A stretch of DNA of 64,000 nucleotides from Brachypodium distachyon (lineage: Eukaryota > Streptophyta > Magnoliopsida > Poales > Poaceae): positions 3,310,001-3,374,000 of the forward strand of contig NC_016135.3 in the NCBI RefSeq assembly GCF_000005505.3. The letters run 5' to 3'. Position 1 is the stretch's first letter. Each line of letters opens with the position of its first letter. Under the pieces are notes generated by a model. The model had not been told where the DNA came from. It searched no databases and was given only the letters and a program-made list of their open reading frames with translations. The position numbers and the translations under genes were made by a program. Below, piece after piece: positions 22,421-34,551 of the stretch.

Positions 22421-25033
22421 ACAATTTTTCATCTCTGAATACTACAAGAAATTATTTGGGGCATCGGTGCCGATTTTTTTTCTCCCTGTTGGAAGATCGG
22501 ATTGCGGATGTACCTCAACTCTCCCCCGCTGATAATGCCATCCTAGTGGCTGACTTCACTTAGGAAGAGGTGCATGCTGCTATCTCTCAGATGGAACGTA
22601 ACAAGGCTCCGGGCCCTGACGGTTTTCCTGTTGAATTTTATCAAACCTTTTGGAATGTTATTAAATCTGATTTGATGGCCTTATTTGTGCAACTTCATGC
22701 TGGCGAGCTGCCTATGTTTAAGCTTAGTTTCGGGGTCATTATTCTTGTTGCCAAGAAGGAAGATGCGGTCCAAATCCAGCACTATAGACCAATTTGTTTG
22801 CTTAATGTGAGTTTCAATTTTTTTACTAAGGTTGCTACTAATCGCATTGCTGGGATAGCCCAACAAGTGATTAGTCCTACGCATACGGCTTATATGCCAG
22901 GGCGTCATACTTTAGAAGGGGTGGTTGTGCTTCATGAGACTATCCATGAGCTCCATTGTAAGAAGCATGATGGTGTATTGTTTAAAATCGACTTTGAGAA
23001 GGCGTATGACAAGGTGAAATGGCCGTTCCTTCAGCAGGCACTTTGCATGAAGGTCTTTGACCCTGTTTGGTGTATTTGGATATCTAGTTTTCTTCAGGGC
23101 GGAAGTATGGGGGTTAAAGTTAATGATGACATCGGTCATTTTTCCAAACACGGAAAGGCTTACGTCAGGCGATCCGTTATCACCCCTCTTGTTTAATATC
23201 ATTGTTGTCATGTTGGCTATCGTCATTGCTCGGGCAAAAGAGGATGTCCAAGTTGGAGGCCTTATTCCGCATTTAGTTGAGGGAGGGGTTTCTATCCTTC
23301 AGTATGCGGATGATACGATTCTCTTTATGGAACACGACTTAGCGCAAGCCGTTAACATGAAGTTCTATGTATGTTTGAACAATTCTCAGGTCTTAAAATT
23401 AATTTTCATAAGAGCGAGACTGCTTTGGTAAGGCTAAGGATGAGGAATCTAGTTACAAGCATATTTTTGGGTGTGAATAGGGATTGTTACCAATCCGTTA
23501 TTTGGGGATTCCCGTTCATCACGAGAAACTAGTTAATAAAGAATGAAAGTCAGTGGAATATCGTTTTCAAAAAAAATGGGGTGTTGGAAGGGTAAACTTC
23601 TCTCCTACGGTGATCGTCTTACCCTTATTAATTCGGTTCTTACGAGTACGCCTATGTTCATGTTATCCTTTCTTGAGATACCTGTCAGGGTTCGCAAGAG
23701 ATTGGATTTCTACATATCCCACTTTTTATGGTAGTCTGATCAGCATCGTCGCAAATTTAGACTGACCAAGTGGAATATTATCTGTCGTCCCAAGGATGAG
23801 GGTGGTTTGGGAATAGAATTATTGGATATTAGCAAATGGCTCTTCAAGCTCCACAACGAGGAGGGAATGTGGAAGGAGCTGCTTCACGATAAATACCTTC
23901 GTGGTGATACCCTTTCTCAGTGATCTGTTAGGCCTTTGGATTCGCCATTTTGGAAAGGGCTCAAGAAAGTTAAAGATGATTGTTTTGGGCATGGTATGTT
24001 CGTTCTTGGGGACGAATCCGGAATTCGTTTCTGGGAGGATACTTGGCTTGGTTCTTCATCTCTTTCTAATCAGTATCCGTCGTTGTTTCGGATTGTGTAG
24101 CATAAAAACATTTTTGTTGCTACAATCTTTGCGTCGGTTCCACTAAATATTCGTTTTAGCCGGAATCTGACTGGCAACAATTGGTGTGATGGTTACACTT
24201 AGTGCAATGCTTGATGTTGGTTCAATTTACTGGTGAGCCGGATAGATTTGTGTGGAGTCTCTCATCCTCGGGTATTTTTACGGTAAAATCTACGTATGCG
24301 GATTTTATGGATGGAAATACGGACTTTCAACGACAATACATTTGGAAGCTTAAAATTCACTCAAAAGTGAAAAAATTTATGTGGTTCCTTGACCGAAAGG
24401 TTATTTTAACCAAAGAGAATCTAGCTAAACGGAATTGGGAGGGGAGTTTAAAATGTTGTTATGCGATTCGGACGAGACTATACATCTCTTCATCTCTTGT
24501 CCTTAAGCTCGTGTTGTGTGGCGCATTATTTTTATTGCCTTTAATTTACCTCCACCGAGTTTGACTATTAATATGTTTGGAAATTGGATTAATGGGTTGG
24601 AAAAAATAAATCTAAAGCTCATATTCGGAGGGGAGTTTCGGATTTCTGTTGGGCTATTTGGAACCGTAGAAATGATGTCGTTTTTAATAGAGCCAGAGTT
24701 TCTCATTTTTTGCAGGTTATCCTCCGGACTACCCATTGGATTCGACTATAGGCATACCTGCTTCCTGCATCCCAGCGGGACCTTTTGGATATTGGATGCA
24801 CCCGTCTAGAGATGGTCGCACAGGATTTCTTCGGCCAGGCTCGTTGGCGGTGTGCTAGACGACTAGACGCATAGGATCGCTATATCGAACTTTTTCTGCT
24901 GGCTTATTTTTGTATCCACGATCTCTGATCAGTGATTTGGACGACATTTGATTACCTTGCAATAAAAATGGCTGTGTGCATCGATTGATGCAGAGACCGG
25001 GGCCTCCTCCCCTTTTCGAAAAGAAAAAAAAAT
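22421..25033 (+). mobile_element. 5'-truncated L1-type LINE
   Basis: Reverse transcriptase and zf-RVT remnants are followed by a 3' tail with GCATCGATTGATGCAGAGAC and a poly-A run at 25023-25033. Perfect 17-bp direct repeats GATGTTTTCCATTTTCT lie immediately outside at 22404-22420 and 25034-25050. The 5' end lacks ORF1 and endonuclease, so reverse transcription stopped early. Confidence 0.93.
22501..24565 (+). pseudogene. LINE reverse transcriptase with zf-RVT region
   Basis: Conserved RT blocks appear in order but in changing frames: NKAPGPDGFPVEFYQTFW (about 22600), HYRPICLLN (about 22780), FKIDFEKAYDKVKW (about 22980), GDPLSPLLFNI (about 23160) and the catalytic YADDTILFM (about 23300). 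The zf-RVT-like region follows near 24240-24560 (RFVWSLSSSGIFTVKS). A TAG at about 22560 and frameshifts near 23150-23200, 23430 and 23600 inactivate it. Confidence 0.85.
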
Positions 25034-25165
25034 GATGTTTTCCATTTTCTGGACAGCATGTTGGTCGGCCGGTGTGAAAGGTCCAAGAATGTTTCTTTGC
25101 CAGTATAATTCCTTTGTTAAATGAAGGGGCTTATCCTCAGTTTCGTATTACTTTCTCAACTTCAG

Positions 25166-25401
25166 GTAAGAAATCAACACCTCGAGTGAAAATCTGCGAT
25201 TAATTTCGATTACTCTAAGGTGCTAATATAGTTACTGTTCTCACGATCGATTCAACCTTTTCTTTTGTGGCACAAAATTTACTTATCAACTTGACCGTTG
25301 TAGTTTTCAGTCTGCCTTGATGCACTCTAAACCAAAATCAACAGTTGGCATTCCGGCATACATAGCGCCAGAAGTTCTTTCGAGAAAATAATGATGGGAG
25401 G
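25166..25401 (+). pseudogene. SnRK2-type protein kinase fragment (activation segment)
   Basis: Two exon-like pieces survive. The first (about 25166-25219) reads STPRVKICD and, after a small indel, DYSK, matching the SnRK2 DFGYSK region. It ends at a GT donor. The second (25311-25401) follows a TTTTCAG acceptor and reads HSKPKSTVGIPAYIAPEVLS, the SnRK2 activation loop and P+1 segment, then breaks at RK where EYDGK is expected. Other exons are not seen; the LINE lies just upstream. It is a relic of a stress-signalling kinase gene. Confidence 0.75.
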
Positions 25402-25715
25402 CAAGTTATTCCTCGTTCTAAGTTTGGCAGTATTCAGTTATCCACTGTATTTTGCATCCACATCTTCTTCTTTTTTCCAGTAGAGACAAGGTAAAAATAG
25501 GTAGGCATAGCAATTAATAAATAGAGGAAAACTAACTAAATGTTTTTATCTTCTTTTTTTTCTGTCATGGATGTTGTATGATGTTGTATTCTAAATGTTG
25601 TTATCTTCGGAAGAAACATTTCATGAAAGGACGTTTGGTGGTCATCAAAGTCAAAAAAATCTTCGAGTGTATCATTTTATTTTGTTGTTCCCTGGCAAAT
25701 GCATGGACATTTCGG
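25402..25715. other. Spacer before the Helitron edge
   Basis: AT-rich sequence with no recognised gene; it may be remaining SnRK2 intron. Confidence 0.4.
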
Positions 25716-26368
25716 CTAGTGATATAAAAAATCACACAAAAGGGGCACAATTGACCACAGAAGGGGCACCACAACCAAATAAAACCACCGAAGACAAATA
25801 TTGGCATCCAAAAGCCCCTTCCCATCCTCGAGACGCGCAGCACCTGCGCAAGCAAGAAAACATGATTTCGTGGACCCATTTGCAGATGTCAAACAAAATC
25901 ACCACATATGGAACAAAAGAACATCTACATCCAAGGCCACGAACGCGCATGCATGCAAGAGTGATCCGAAAAAAAGAGGCGCGATCTGACTATGTCACAG
26001 CGTAACTACAGTATGTCTTACCCCTGCCTTTAGATAAGAAAAACCCACGCTGTCCGTGCGCACAAACCATCGCTTCAACTAACAATGCGACACAAAAGGA
26101 AAACAGAACGACCACAACACGGTTGCAGACACAGAACGAAGAACAGACGCAAATACATCAAACAACTGGCTATACTACATCGATGAACAGCACATCCAGA
26201 CATGCACTACAAAAAGACCAAGAATAACCACTCATACGAACGGAATAATGAGTAAACTTGCTCCGCAGAACACATCGCCACCGTTGAACATCCAAAACCA
26301 ACATCTTCAAAGAATATACACAGAAACACAGTCAGATCCACGAGAAAAACATATGGAACAACACGCTA

Positions 26369-26866
26369 TCAGAAACCAAAACACCCGAAGGAAACCACAC
26401 GCCAACAACTATGAAAAAATACAAGAAAATCTACGGAAGAAATACACCTGCAAGCATGAACCAAATACAAAAAATCACGACCAAAAAGGAAAACACGTAG
26501 ATCTAGGCTCAAAGGAACAGAAGGAGGTGGTGACAAATATACCGTAGCATGTGGAGCTTGCGCATCCATCTGGAACCTCGTCTGCATGGCGATGGCTTCC
26601 TGTAGAGAACGCGCGTACCGCACCATCGTCTCCCTGACCTGCGAAGGCCACGGATAACCGGGAATGGGCGCACCCTCCACAGCGTTCAGATCTGCAGGCC
26701 CTGCACCTCCTCCTACCTGGAACGCCATACACCAAAGACACAAGAGAGTAGGCTGAACTGAAGAAGAAAATGTACAAACGGAGGAAGGGCAATGACAGAC
26801 GGCGAGACCAGTGACGCCCCTTTTATAGGCTCGACTCACTCCGTCCCACAGTGTGCGCAGAATCAT
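26369..26866 (-). other. Open reading segment in Helitron tail, unknown
   Basis: A minus-strand frame includes GGGAGPADLNAVEGAPIPGY and a Gln/Met-rich stretch with splice-like borders. It could be a Helitron 3' exon or a captured gene piece. No family is recognised. Confidence 0.25.
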
Positions 26867-28542
26867 CTAGAGTAGCGAAATGGTCCGTATATCATATGAG
26901 CCAACTCCAGCAAACATCTAAACAATCACGACCCAGCATAACTACCAGTCCAAAGAAATAAAGCTTTCCGAAGCACCACGTAAGTTACGGCCTATCGAAA
27001 CCACAGCATTAGCACAACATACCCACAGTTAGTATCCCTCCCCGTCTTCTTTTTCTTTCTTTCGTTCATTGTAGCTCACATCCCTACAATAGAGAAAGCA
27101 AAATAAAGTGAAGGGATAAAGTTTTTTTTTAATATAAGAATTAGATCTAGACCATATCTAAATAAAATGGGAAAAAAGGAAGGGGAGTTGGGACTCCATT
27201 GGATGAATCTTTAAAGAAGACACAGCATAGAGGAAACAAAGGCTAAACTAAGCGATTTTGTTTGAACAGAACAGATTCTTGTTTCATCGAGAAAAAGAGA
27301 TAAGTTCTGGATGAATTGACAATGCATAACTTAATTGATTAATTTAAGTCTCGTCCATTATACATTAATGGGTGTAAATTATGTTTACGCTTCACGAGTA
27401 TGATGTTTTTTGGACATTTCAATGAGCCTAGTAGTCCAAACACACATACTAACTCAACCAACTGAACAGTGCAATAGGAAGAACCCATGCTGCACTCCAC
27501 TACGTCGCCTCCGCTAGCCCACTTCCTGATAATAGGTAGACTCTCTCTCCTTCTATTTCTTTTTAAAAAAAAAAGATCCGCAACATCGACATCCACGTTC
27601 TATCTGAATTGACGCATTTTTTGAACGAAAAACGTAGGATTCAAATCCCAAAGAATACCTCTCATACAGACCATATGCGTTGTAAGTTCCGTAACAAATG
27701 AATTCCATATAGCATGACTTTTTCCCCATTAGATTTTGCAGAAATTCAAACACAAAACCTGTTCTCTTTCAAACTATATCTTTTAATAGCCTCCTCCCTG
27801 TCCCTTTCATTTGTTACTCCACCCACCGTCAAAGACATATCTGTAGTCTTGTCCCTACAACTATCCTTTCCTACGGCACATAATCTAAAAGTCATATACT
27901 TTTCGTACGAAGCATCCAGACACTCTCTTTAAACAACTTCTATATTTTGAATCCCTACACTTTTCCTGACGACATAGTATTTCAATCCCATCAATTTCCT
28001 AATACTTCTTTTCTGCAATCTTTCGACCCAATAGAACCCTTACTAAAATTCGCTCACCCCAAAGCCAACGTCACAATCTAACCAGTAACCAACGAACAAC
28101 ATGAACCAACCATGGCCTGTAAGCTGAGTAGACGGTGACACGAGGCCCGTTTCCCTGACATCTCGGTGTTTTTTTTTTCCCATGGAAAAAAATATTAACC
28201 TGCAGAACTCTTAAACGGGCCTGTACGAACATTAAACGAGCCGCCGTTTGCATTCCTGGACGCTTGGGCAACACAAAAGCAACATAACCCTGCACAAGGC
28301 AAACGCAACAGCAAACCTACGACGCTGTGGCCCATTAACTCTGCAATCCCAACATGTAACAACCAAATACCAACCTTAATATAGCGAGGCCCAAAACCAT
28401 TTTAAAAACACCCAAGCAGGCCCAGCAGCAAGCCTAACCCGGTAAAGGCACACGCAATTACCAATTTGATCAAACCAGCACAAGGGCGCACTGAGCCCAC
28501 CATGCCGCCAACCCCACACGAAGTAAATAGCTAATCCGTCTT
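26867..28542. other. Helitron interior, non-coding
   Basis: A+C-rich sequence with poly-pyrimidine and microsatellite-like stretches; no gene recognised. Confidence 0.4.
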
Positions 28543-28551
28543 TTGCTGAAT

Positions 28552-29301
28552 GAGAAAAGTCTATCTTCAACCCTGATCTTGTATACAAAGTCTGAATTAG
28601 ACCCAAATCTTTTAATTTCTGAATTTTGAACCCTAACTTTAGCGATCCCGGTTAATCAAAACCTTTAATCCCATATGTTGTGTTTGGCGGACCGGTTTAA
28701 TTGCCTGGGTGCGGGATTGCTAAGCAAGTTGATTGAGATAGTCCCAAGACGGCTTTGCGGATCTTCTGGTACTTTCGGGTCCATAGTATCCGGCCATGTC
28801 TACTACATTATGTTCACTGTAGGTATATACTTTGACCATAGCTTGCATAAAGCCATGAACTAAAGTCTAAAGTTACGTGCTAGGTTTTAGTTGACAACTA
28901 AATGATCATCGAGTAGCAGTGGTGTCTTGATCTAGTACACACGCCTGCACATGGCGTACATCAATCATGCATGATTTTCGTGTACTGAAGCACTGTACAC
29001 GTAGATGAAAAACAATTGGCCAGGATAAGAACCTCGTTAGTTATTTCCTAAGCGTAGTCAAAATTGGCAAAAATAATAATAATACTAGAAAAATAGGAGA
29101 TAAGAAAGAACCTCACTCGGGGATCAGCTTTTCTGCTTACAGCAATCCCAGGCCACGTCAGCAAACCAGTCTGCCAAACAGGATTTTCAGGATTAAGGGG
29201 GTATTTGATCGGGATCAGCAAGGTTAGGGTCCGAAATTCAGGAATTAAAAGGTTAGAGTCTAATTCAGACTTTGTGTACAAGATGAAAATAGACTTTTCT
29301 C
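28552..29301. mobile_element. Mutator-type long-TIR MITE inside the Helitron
   Basis: Terminal inverted repeats of about 120 bp begin GAGAAAAGTCTAT and include ACAAAGTCTGAATTAGAC on both arms. Perfect 9-bp direct repeats TTGCTGAAT flank it at 28543-28551 and 29302-29310, the Mutator hallmark. The interior has no transposase. Confidence 0.88.
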
Positions 29302-30349
29302 TTGCTGAATCCTCTTGACGTCTCAATAGAACAGGGGACGCACTTAACCACATATAGCCCCGGCATAGCTGGAACGTAACAGGCGATGCACCTAGCCGCG
29401 TACCTAACCATATAATAGAACCTAACGGAGAAGAAAGCACTATTCTCAAATATAAAATGAAGAATTCTCAGTAGATAAACGCTAGTATGCAGTCAAAAGC
29501 AGCTATATTTTAAAATAATACGAAAGAAAGGAATCTGCATATATCACGTCTGCAACCAAAAATGACTACTGCATAGAAGAGACCAAGAAAAAGATCAGCA
29601 TACTGCAACTCTGGAGTCAGCATTTTAGCAAACAGTAAAAACTATATGCCCATCAAACACACCTCGCAACACAAAGAGAAATACAAAAATACCGAGACTT
29701 AAAACAGAAGAACAACGTCATGTCAACCATGTTTCTGTACCCCTTTTTACACCAGCACCATTCTAATCCCTCGCTCATCCCAGCCGAATCAACAAAAAGG
29801 CCGCGTAAATCGTAGCAACGAGGAGCTCGCAAACACGCCCTCTCCTTTCCATGGTCACTCAAACCCCTACTTGTGTACGGGGCTATACCAAGCAATTCCC
29901 ATTCCATGAACGTCGATAAAAAGTCAACAACCATGACTCGGCAAACCGAACACAATAAACCACGATCAGACGCCAATATGATCACAGAGCTAACTAATAT
30001 CGCATGCTAACACTAACATATAGGTCTCACAAGCAGTAACGTGTCCAGAACAGTATTATACATTATTTATTACGGTCATCCACGCAAACACGTAACAACA
30101 GAATACGTAACAACACAAGGGAAACTGATCATATGCCTGCACACGGCAACCGTCCCAACATCTAGCAGACCAACTGAACCTCACCACAGAAACCACGATC
30201 ATGCCGCACAAGACTAACCACCATGATCATTCGGACAAGCTGCGAAAACAAAAAAATGCACAGTACGTTTAAACCAAAACCGCGTGAAGTGATCTGTAGA
30301 CAACAACCAAAACAAAAACAGCAGGATACCCTAACAATACCTGAGCAAT

Positions 30350-30660
30350 TAATCAACATCGTTGTGGCCCTCCTGCGCCCTCCTGCGCCGTACGTGAACA
30401 ACTTCTTAGACACGTGAGACTTGGATGTTCCAGATCGCTGCCTGCAAATGAACCAGGAAAAAACAATACTAAACACATACACGCTGACATGTATAAGCAC
30501 ACCATATAGGAAACAAAACAACTATACTTCCACATAACTACCTCTTGTCCTTTCGTTTGTCCGCAGCAGCACCTCTGGCGCCGGTGCCATCCTTCTTCCC
30601 TAAATCCTTCGCATCAGGCAGACTCTCAAGTTCCTGCTCAACAGCATATTCATCATCCAT
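30350..30660 (-). pseudogene. RPA-like exons of the Helitron, distal part
   Basis: On the minus strand an exon ends with ELESLPDAKDLGKKDGTGAR and a Lys/Arg-rich tail before a GT donor near 30541. A second short exon follows (QRSGTSKSHVSKKLFTYG, about 30430). These fit the basic C-terminal region of Helitron RPA-like proteins and continue the gene seen at 41.9-43.2 kb across the Gypsy insertion. Confidence 0.45.
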
Positions 30661-30742
30661 TAAACCAATGCGCACAAGAGCCACATCGCGAAAATAAAAC
30701 GAAAGGGAAAAGCGGTTCTAAATGTAAAAAGAAAAAAGAAGA

Positions 30743-31523
30743 TCTCGGAGCACGGGTCTCCGGCACCGGGGATGCTAGGCACCCCCTTGTTGTTCGGTGA
30801 GGGGCGAGGCGAGCACTCCGGCGATCGCCGGCGTGACGAGAGACACGAAGTGCGGACACTTGGATTTACCCAGGTTCGGGCCACCCGGAGGTATAACACC
30901 CTACGTCCTGCTGTTTTATGTACTCACGAATGTATGTGTTCTTACAGATTGTCCCGGGGGGTTCCCGGGTGAGCTACTTGTTCTTCTCAGGGATTCTGCT
31001 ATGAACGGATGCACTACTACTTGCTACTGAATGGGGTTCGAACCCTTTGACCGATGACATTGGTCCTCCTTTTATAGTCAAGGAGATACCACAGTTGCCG
31101 ATGCATGCAGCGTGACACGTTATCTACATGCGTGTCATTGCCACAAAACTTACCCTACTGTAGATCCATGCTAGGCTTCATGCAGCGCCCAGGCCATTGT
31201 GCATTGTAAACAAAAAAGTTCTTAGAGTAGCCGCTCTAGACTTGTTGAGCAAGACTAGCCCTGCCGATGTGACTCATGTCGGTGCATTAAATGCACTGCG
31301 CCTGCTGTGTGGTCTTGTCTCCACTGTTTCGCCGGCCCCACCTGCAACCCCTGAAGCTCCAGTACCCGGAAGGCGCCCCGGTACTGTTGCCTGGCAAGTT
31401 GCGGGGGAGCGAGCTGGTAGCCTCCCAGGTTCACCCCTCCCGGGAAGCCGGCCTAGCGGGATCTCGTCAGTTGCGATCCACACGTCCCGTGCCAGTGGGG
31501 CCCCATGGGCCACTGGTACGACA
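30743..31523 (-). repeat. 3' LTR of the Gypsy element
   Basis: 781 bp, matching the other LTR apart from substitutions and insertions of about 55 bp (near 30770) and about 17 bp (near 31012). The expected terminal TG on the plus strand reads TC. Confidence 0.85.
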
Positions 31524-32014
31524 GTAGCCCCCGGGTGTGGGCCGGCAACCTTGAGCTCCTGGGCAGTATCATCCTGGGTCGGTTGCCGGGCTACGCCCTC
31601 CCGACGCGTGGGTCCCTAGGCCAAGCTGGCAACCCGGCCACGTAGGCCGCCGTTACGCCTCCTCCCGTCGGAACGGGAGGAACGGGTGCACGATCTCTGG
31701 CCCCGCTACCCCTCTACGAGCAAGGAGTTATGGCCACGTCAGGCAAACCGTCTTGATTCCTCCAAAACTTTAGGGCGCTTGATTACTGATCGTGGGGGCT
31801 GCCCGTTGCAATTCCGCCTGCCGGATATAAATACCCAGGGACGGCGTCACAAGGACTCCCCTCCGCTACTGCCATTGCTGTTGCCTCCCCCAAGCTCCTT
31901 GCGCTCCAACTTCCGAGAAGCCTCCCCCAGCGGCAAAGGAGAGAAGAGCAGCAAGAAGGAGATGTCAGAGCGAGAGCGCAAAGACAAGGAGAAGAGGGCC
32001 CAGTTCGCGTCCTT
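31524..32014 (+). other. Gypsy 3' region with antisense promoter-like sequence
   Basis: On the plus strand TATAAATACC (about 31826) precedes an ATG at 31962 opening a short basic frame (MSERERKDKEKRAQFASF) cut by the LTR at 32015. It may be the original 5' end of the antisense ORF further on. Confidence 0.35.
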
Positions 32015-32869
32015 TGTCGCACCAGTGGCACCCGGGGTACCACCGCTGCTTGACGCGTGGGTCGCCTCACCTGCTCCTCGCAAGGATAGCACCCTGGTAA
32101 GCACCGCGCAAGCTGCCCGGCAAGTCACCAACCCGGTAGGGCTAGCCGGGCTGCGGGGGTTACCCTGGAAGGCGACGAGAGAATTCCCGCCTGGGTGCCC
32201 CCTGGGAAGGTCACTTGCCGGGGAGGGCATTCCCGGGCGCAGGCATTTACAACAGGGACGAAACCCAGCAGGCAAAGCATTGACGCCACGTGGCCGCCCG
32301 GCAGGCTCCCTGTGCGCAGGGTTGGTCAGAGCGAGGAGTGTGGCACAAGCAAGCATTTAATGTTCCGATAGAAAGGTGATTCCCCGTCCAGTCAGCCCAT
32401 AGTGACTGACCCACAGTGAATCTAGGGCACGTACCGCCCTAGTTGCAGCGCTACGTACCGTGCATGCAAGCCAGTGCAGCAAGAGCAAGCTGCCTAGGGT
32501 CTTTGCTCAACACTTGTCACCCATGCACCGAAGCACCTGTGGCATCCCCTTAAGTATAAAAGGAGGACCATCGTCAACGGTCAAAGGGTTCGGTTCTTAC
32601 TAGTTTTAGCCCAGAAATAGCAAGTAGCACTTAGCAGGAAAGGAGAGAGCGCCCGGGGACTCCTCCGGCAACTTGTAAACCCTAGTTCATTGATTAATAC
32701 AAGCTCAGAAGCAGGACGTAGGGTTTTACACCTCAAGGTGGCCCGAACCTGGGTAAAATGGTCTTGTGCATCTTTACGCTTGACATTGGCCTCGCCGGCG
32801 ATCGCCGGAGCGATTCCCAACGCCCACTGCCGAACCAAAAAGGGGGTGTCTCAGCCCCAGGCTACAACA
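32015..32869 (+). repeat. Related LTR in opposite orientation
   Basis: It starts TGTCGCACCAGTGGCACC and ends ACAACA. It aligns in reverse complement with the Gypsy LTRs, including TATAAAAGGAGGACC and GGTTCGGGCCACC-type blocks. CTAGCGTGCCAGGTAGGGGG follows as a primer-binding-like site, and an ATG at 32978 opens MPPKRAGDSRIDP, similar to the gag start of the main element at 40873. No matching second LTR is seen, so this is a truncated nested insertion. Confidence 0.75.
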
Positions 32870-33412
32870 TCTAGCGTGCCAGGTAGGGGGCGCGTGTGGA
32901 GAGCTCGCCGATGACTGCCGGCGCCGTCGTCTGCAGCTACATCAGCTTCGTCTTCTCCGACGACAGAGCCCGTCGACATGCCTCCAAAGCGGGCTGGCGA
33001 CTCTCGGATCGACCCGCATGGTGCCCCAGCGACGCACACGCGGTCACGCGATGTGCAGCCCGCTTCGCAGGGTCAGGAGAACCCTGAGCCCTCTTGGGTG
33101 CAGCAGTAGCAGTCGGAGCTGCCACCCCCACCTCCTCGACCGTCGGCGGACAACCGGCTGAGGGGGCCAGCGGCTCCCAGTGCCAGAGCTAGTCGCGCGA
33201 GCGGCCACAACGCCGACCGTGCCGGCCAGCGAGTCCACTCGCGGGCCGAAGACGCGCAGCAGCAGCTGCGCCACGAGCATACGGCGTCGCGTGCGACGCC
33301 GACGTGATCTCGCCCTACTCACCCAGGGACACCGGGGGACAGGGCGGAGGTCAGCCGGTCGGAGAATCGGCAGCCTCCCGCTTAAACCCGGTGGAGGCCA
33401 TCATCGCCGCGC

Positions 33413-34551
33413 GTGTCAAGCATCTTCGACCAGGGGCACGAGATCATCGAGGGCATCAAGCGGCAACAGCTAGGGTTCGTCAGCTGCTACAACCGGGTGC
33501 GCCAACAGCTCGCGGCAGCCCAGGGCCGGCCGGACAGCGCGCGGGAGGGGGTCGAGGAGCGTCGGCAGGAGCAGGCGCGCCTTCAGGAGGAAATCCGGGT
33601 GGCGCAGCAAGCCCGGGCCGAGGCATCCGAGCCCTTGGTCCCGGAAGCGCACATCCAGCACCAGCTTCAGGAGCTGCGCGCGGAGCACAATCAAGTGCTC
33701 GAGTCGTTGGAGGCGGTGCGTATTCGAGCCGAGGGGGAGCACCAGGAAGCGCTAACGGGCTTCCAGGAGCGCCTCGACGAGAAGAGAGGGCTCATCTTCA
33801 GCTACTCCTGCGAGATCCAGCAGTTGCGCCAGCAACTCGGGGAGAAGGAGCCGCGTCTTGGGAGAAGGAGTTGCAGGAGCAGCTCCAAACCCGGGAATGC
33901 GAGTTCCAGGAGCTGCTCAGGGCCACGACCGACGCCAACGCAGCCCTCAAGGGCGAGCTAGACGTCGGCCGGAACGATCTCCAACAGATTGACGAGGAGA
34001 ACTCGGAGAAGGCGTCGAAGATCTCCAAGCTGAAGGACGAGCTCCGGAGCCAGAAGGCTGAGACCGAACTCGCCCGCCGCAACCACGCGAAGCTCGGGAG
34101 CCAGCGCCAGGAAAGCACGGCCCTGCTCCGCAGGTTGGCGGAGGTGGGGAATGAGTCGTTGTCGAAGCTGGGGGTACCCCCGACAGCCATGGACGGCAGC
34201 GACGTCAACACCCTCATCCCCTTCTTCGCGAAGTTCGTGGGAAGGCTGACAGCCGTGGAGGACCGCATCGGCAGCTTCGGGGACCGGCAAGTGAGCGTCG
34301 CCGCGTCTCAGGTTGCCGGCGCCCTCCTGCCGCGGGTCCACCAGGCCTACCCCGAGTTCCTCTTCGAGACCATCTTCAACGACTGGTCACCGGAGGAGAA
34401 CAAGGAGCACGCCAACAAGGTCAGCCGCTTCGTCGACGAGATGATCGTGCGGATGACGGGGCAGGCTGGTGCTGGTGAAGATGAGGAGGAGGTCGCCGCC
34501 GAGGAGACGCCCGCCGCCGAGTCCGCCGTCCCGGAAGCACCCCCTGCGTAG
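33413..34551 (+). pseudogene. Antisense coiled-coil ORF of the Gypsy element
   Basis: The reading frame begins MSSIFDQGHEIIEGIKRQQL and runs through long Gln/Glu/Arg/Leu-rich coiled coils. Near 33850 one base appears lost (EKE then frame change to SWEKELQEQLQTRECEF). The C-terminal half holds coiled coil followed by a compact region with LRRLAEVGNESLSKLGVPP and FLFETIFNDWS, an acidic Ala-rich tail and a stop at 34551. Its strand is opposite to gag-pol. Tat-type elements are known to carry extra ORFs, sometimes antisense, between integrase and the 3' LTR; that class fits. Function is unknown. Confidence 0.6.

Noticed and set aside
22439..22455. ACTACAAGAAATTATTTGG as a CACTA terminus
   Set aside because: It lies within the LINE interval bounded by the 17-bp duplication and has no partner end; probably chance.
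31686..32360. 224-codon plus-strand frame
   Set aside because: It runs from the Gypsy 3' region straight into the nested LTR at 32015, so it is a chance read-through.
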